Source of the DNA: Eubacterium sp. CAG:248
Lineage (GTDB): Bacteria > Bacillota > Clostridia > Lachnospirales > Lachnospiraceae
Length of the DNA stretch: 13,829 nucleotides
NCBI GenBank assembly: GCA_000436475.1
Contig: FR886231.1
Coordinates: 1-13,829 of the forward strand
Direction of reading: 5' to 3'
Below, piece by piece: positions 12,851 to 13,829 of this stretch (position 1 is the first letter of the stretch; the number at the start of each line of letters is the position of its first letter). A model generated the notes under the pieces. It saw nothing but the letters and a program-made list of their open reading frames with translations. It ran no database searches and was not told the DNA's origin. A program made the translations under genes and the position numbers.

Positions 12851-13829
12851 TATTTTCTTTCACGGTCGAAAACACTGGCCAGATATCTCATCGCATTAAG
12901 GTGTTCCCAATTCAGCTGGTTTTTCTTCATACGCCATTTCCAGTTATTTCCAAGACTTGAAGGGAAATTCATACGGGCTGAATTATCAAGCTTTAATATG
13001 TCCTGAACAGAAAATATAGTGAGTACTGCAATGCTGGAATATGCTGCACGGAAAACCATATCAACCATACGGCACTTATCTCTTGTGTCCAGATAATCAT
13101 ATGCATATCCCAGTTCACCATCATTTCTTTCATTAAAGTATCCAAGAAGTGTTTCATTATCATGAGTTCCACCATAGCATACACAATTATGTGTGTAGTT
13201 ATATGGAAGATGTGGATTCTTTCTGTCTCCACCAAAAGCGAATTCTAACACTTTCATGCCTGGATAATTATTATATTCAAGCACTTCTTCAACCTCTGGA
13301 ATACTTACTCCAAGATCTTCAGCTATTATCTTTTTATTACCAATGGATTCATTAACTGCATCCAGAAGCTTCTGTCCTGGTCCCTGTTCATAAGAACCCT
13401 GTATTGCATCAGGCATATCATATGGAATCGTATAGTACTTAATAATCCCAAGAAAATGGTCTATTCTTATAACATCATACAGTCTTGCTGAATTCTTCAT
13501 GCGCTTTCTCCACCACAAAAATCCATCAGCTTCCATCTTATCCCAGTCATATAAAGGATTGCCCCATTTCTGTCCTTTATCAGAAAATGCATCAGGTGGT
13601 ACTCCTGCAACCTTAACAGGTGTAAGATTCTCATCAAGCTGGAACTCCTTCTGTCCGGCCCATACGTCAACACTGTCATATCCCATGTATATAGGAATAT
13701 CACCTATTATTTCTATTCCCTGTGAGTTGGCATATTTTTTCAGGCTGTCCCACTGTTTATAAAACTCATACTGTATAAAACACCAATATCCTATGTCATC
13801 TTCAAGTTCTTTTTCATACTTTTCCATAG
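12850..13829 (-). CDS. malQ: 4-alpha-glucanotransferase (N-terminus beyond window)
   Basis: MalQ (amylomaltase, GH77) transfers alpha-1,4-glucan segments between maltodextrins or to glucose, in cytosolic maltose/starch use or glycogen metabolism. The visible 325 residues, numbered from the Met at 13827, cover about two thirds of the usual 500, so about 170 residues lie outside and that Met is internal. Seen in order: GDIPIYMGYDSVDVW (42-56), GVPPDAFSDKGQKWGNP (75-91), the nucleophile D123 in RIDHF, the acid/base E170 in AEDLG, and D223 in HDNET, so the active site is complete. The C-terminal WKWRM and LNAMRYLASVF are typical. The frame is intact to TAA 12850. A hairpin and two terminators follow it, so it ends its own transcription unit. 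Confidence 0.95.
   Translation of the reverse strand, partial: MEKYEKELEDDIGYWCFIQYEFYKQWDSLKKYANSQGIEIIGDIPIYMGYDSVDVWAGQKEFQLDENLTPVKVAGVPPDAFSDKGQKWGNPLYDWDKMEADGFLWWRKRMKNSARLYDVIRIDHFLGIIKYYTIPYDMPDAIQGSYEQGPGQKLLDAVNESIGNKKIIAEDLGVSIPEVEEVLEYNNYPGMKVLEFAFGGDRKNPHLPYNYTHNCVCYGGTHDNETLLGYFNERNDGELGYAYDYLDTRDKCRMVDMVFRAAYSSIAVLTIFSVQDILKLDNSARMNFPSSLGNNWKWRMKKNQLNWEHLNAMRYLASVFDRERK

Noticed and set aside
1..13829. A hidden mobile element, CRISPR array, defence or toxin-antitoxin system
   Set aside because: I saw no transposase, integrase, phage gene, repeat-spacer array or paired small toxin/antitoxin genes on either strand; gene content and spacing are those of core chromosome.

Overview
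The window is an AT-rich stretch of a Firmicutes chromosome, most likely a Lachnospiraceae member (class Clostridia). This rests on the gene order, on protein sequences typical of that family (DUF6715-like protein, UPF0735 ACT protein next to hom, long aspartokinase with two ACT domains) and on an rRNA-type leader with a CTTTGATAACTGAAC box. Every gene I can support lies on the minus strand, so transcription runs from the right edge to the left edge.

From right to left the layout is as follows. (1) The C-terminal two thirds of a 4-alpha-glucanotransferase gene (malQ) cut by the right edge, then about 300 bases without a gene holding three hairpins (one abutting the malQ stop, one weak and one good intrinsic terminator), a candidate promoter and a palindrome at its predicted start site. 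(2) An amino-acid operon: UPF0735 ACT-domain protein, homoserine dehydrogenase, aspartokinase and a four-helix membrane protein of unknown function, closed by a clear terminator at 8824-8861. (3) A strong promoter (TTGATA-17-TATAAT, 8747-8775), then a housekeeping gene run: tex, YcxB-like membrane protein, tsaE, tsaB, rimI, rnz, DUF6715-like protein, tsaD, ispD. (4) tRNA-Ser(UGA) with its own promoter and terminator. (5) At the left edge, a TTGACA-17-TATTCT promoter and boxA-like leader that very probably start a ribosomal RNA operon lying outside the window.

Functionally, region 2 makes the first steps of the aspartate family pathway (aspartate to homoserine), with an ACT protein as a possible amino-acid sensor. 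Region 3 is centred on tRNA and translation: TsaB, TsaD and TsaE are three of the four proteins of bacterial t6A tRNA modification (TsaC is not here), RimI acetylates protein N-termini, and RNase Z trims tRNA 3' ends. The adjacent tRNA-Ser has no encoded CCA and so is a natural RNase Z substrate. IspD belongs to the MEP isoprenoid pathway.

I found no mobile element, CRISPR array, phage gene, toxin-antitoxin pair or defence system. The window looks like core chromosome; the items worth a second look are regulatory structures, two uncharacterised membrane proteins, one membrane-anchored DUF6715-like protein and a possible frameshift tail on ispD. Several starts were moved inward from the longest frame on ribosome-binding-site or family-alignment grounds; each is explained in its entry.
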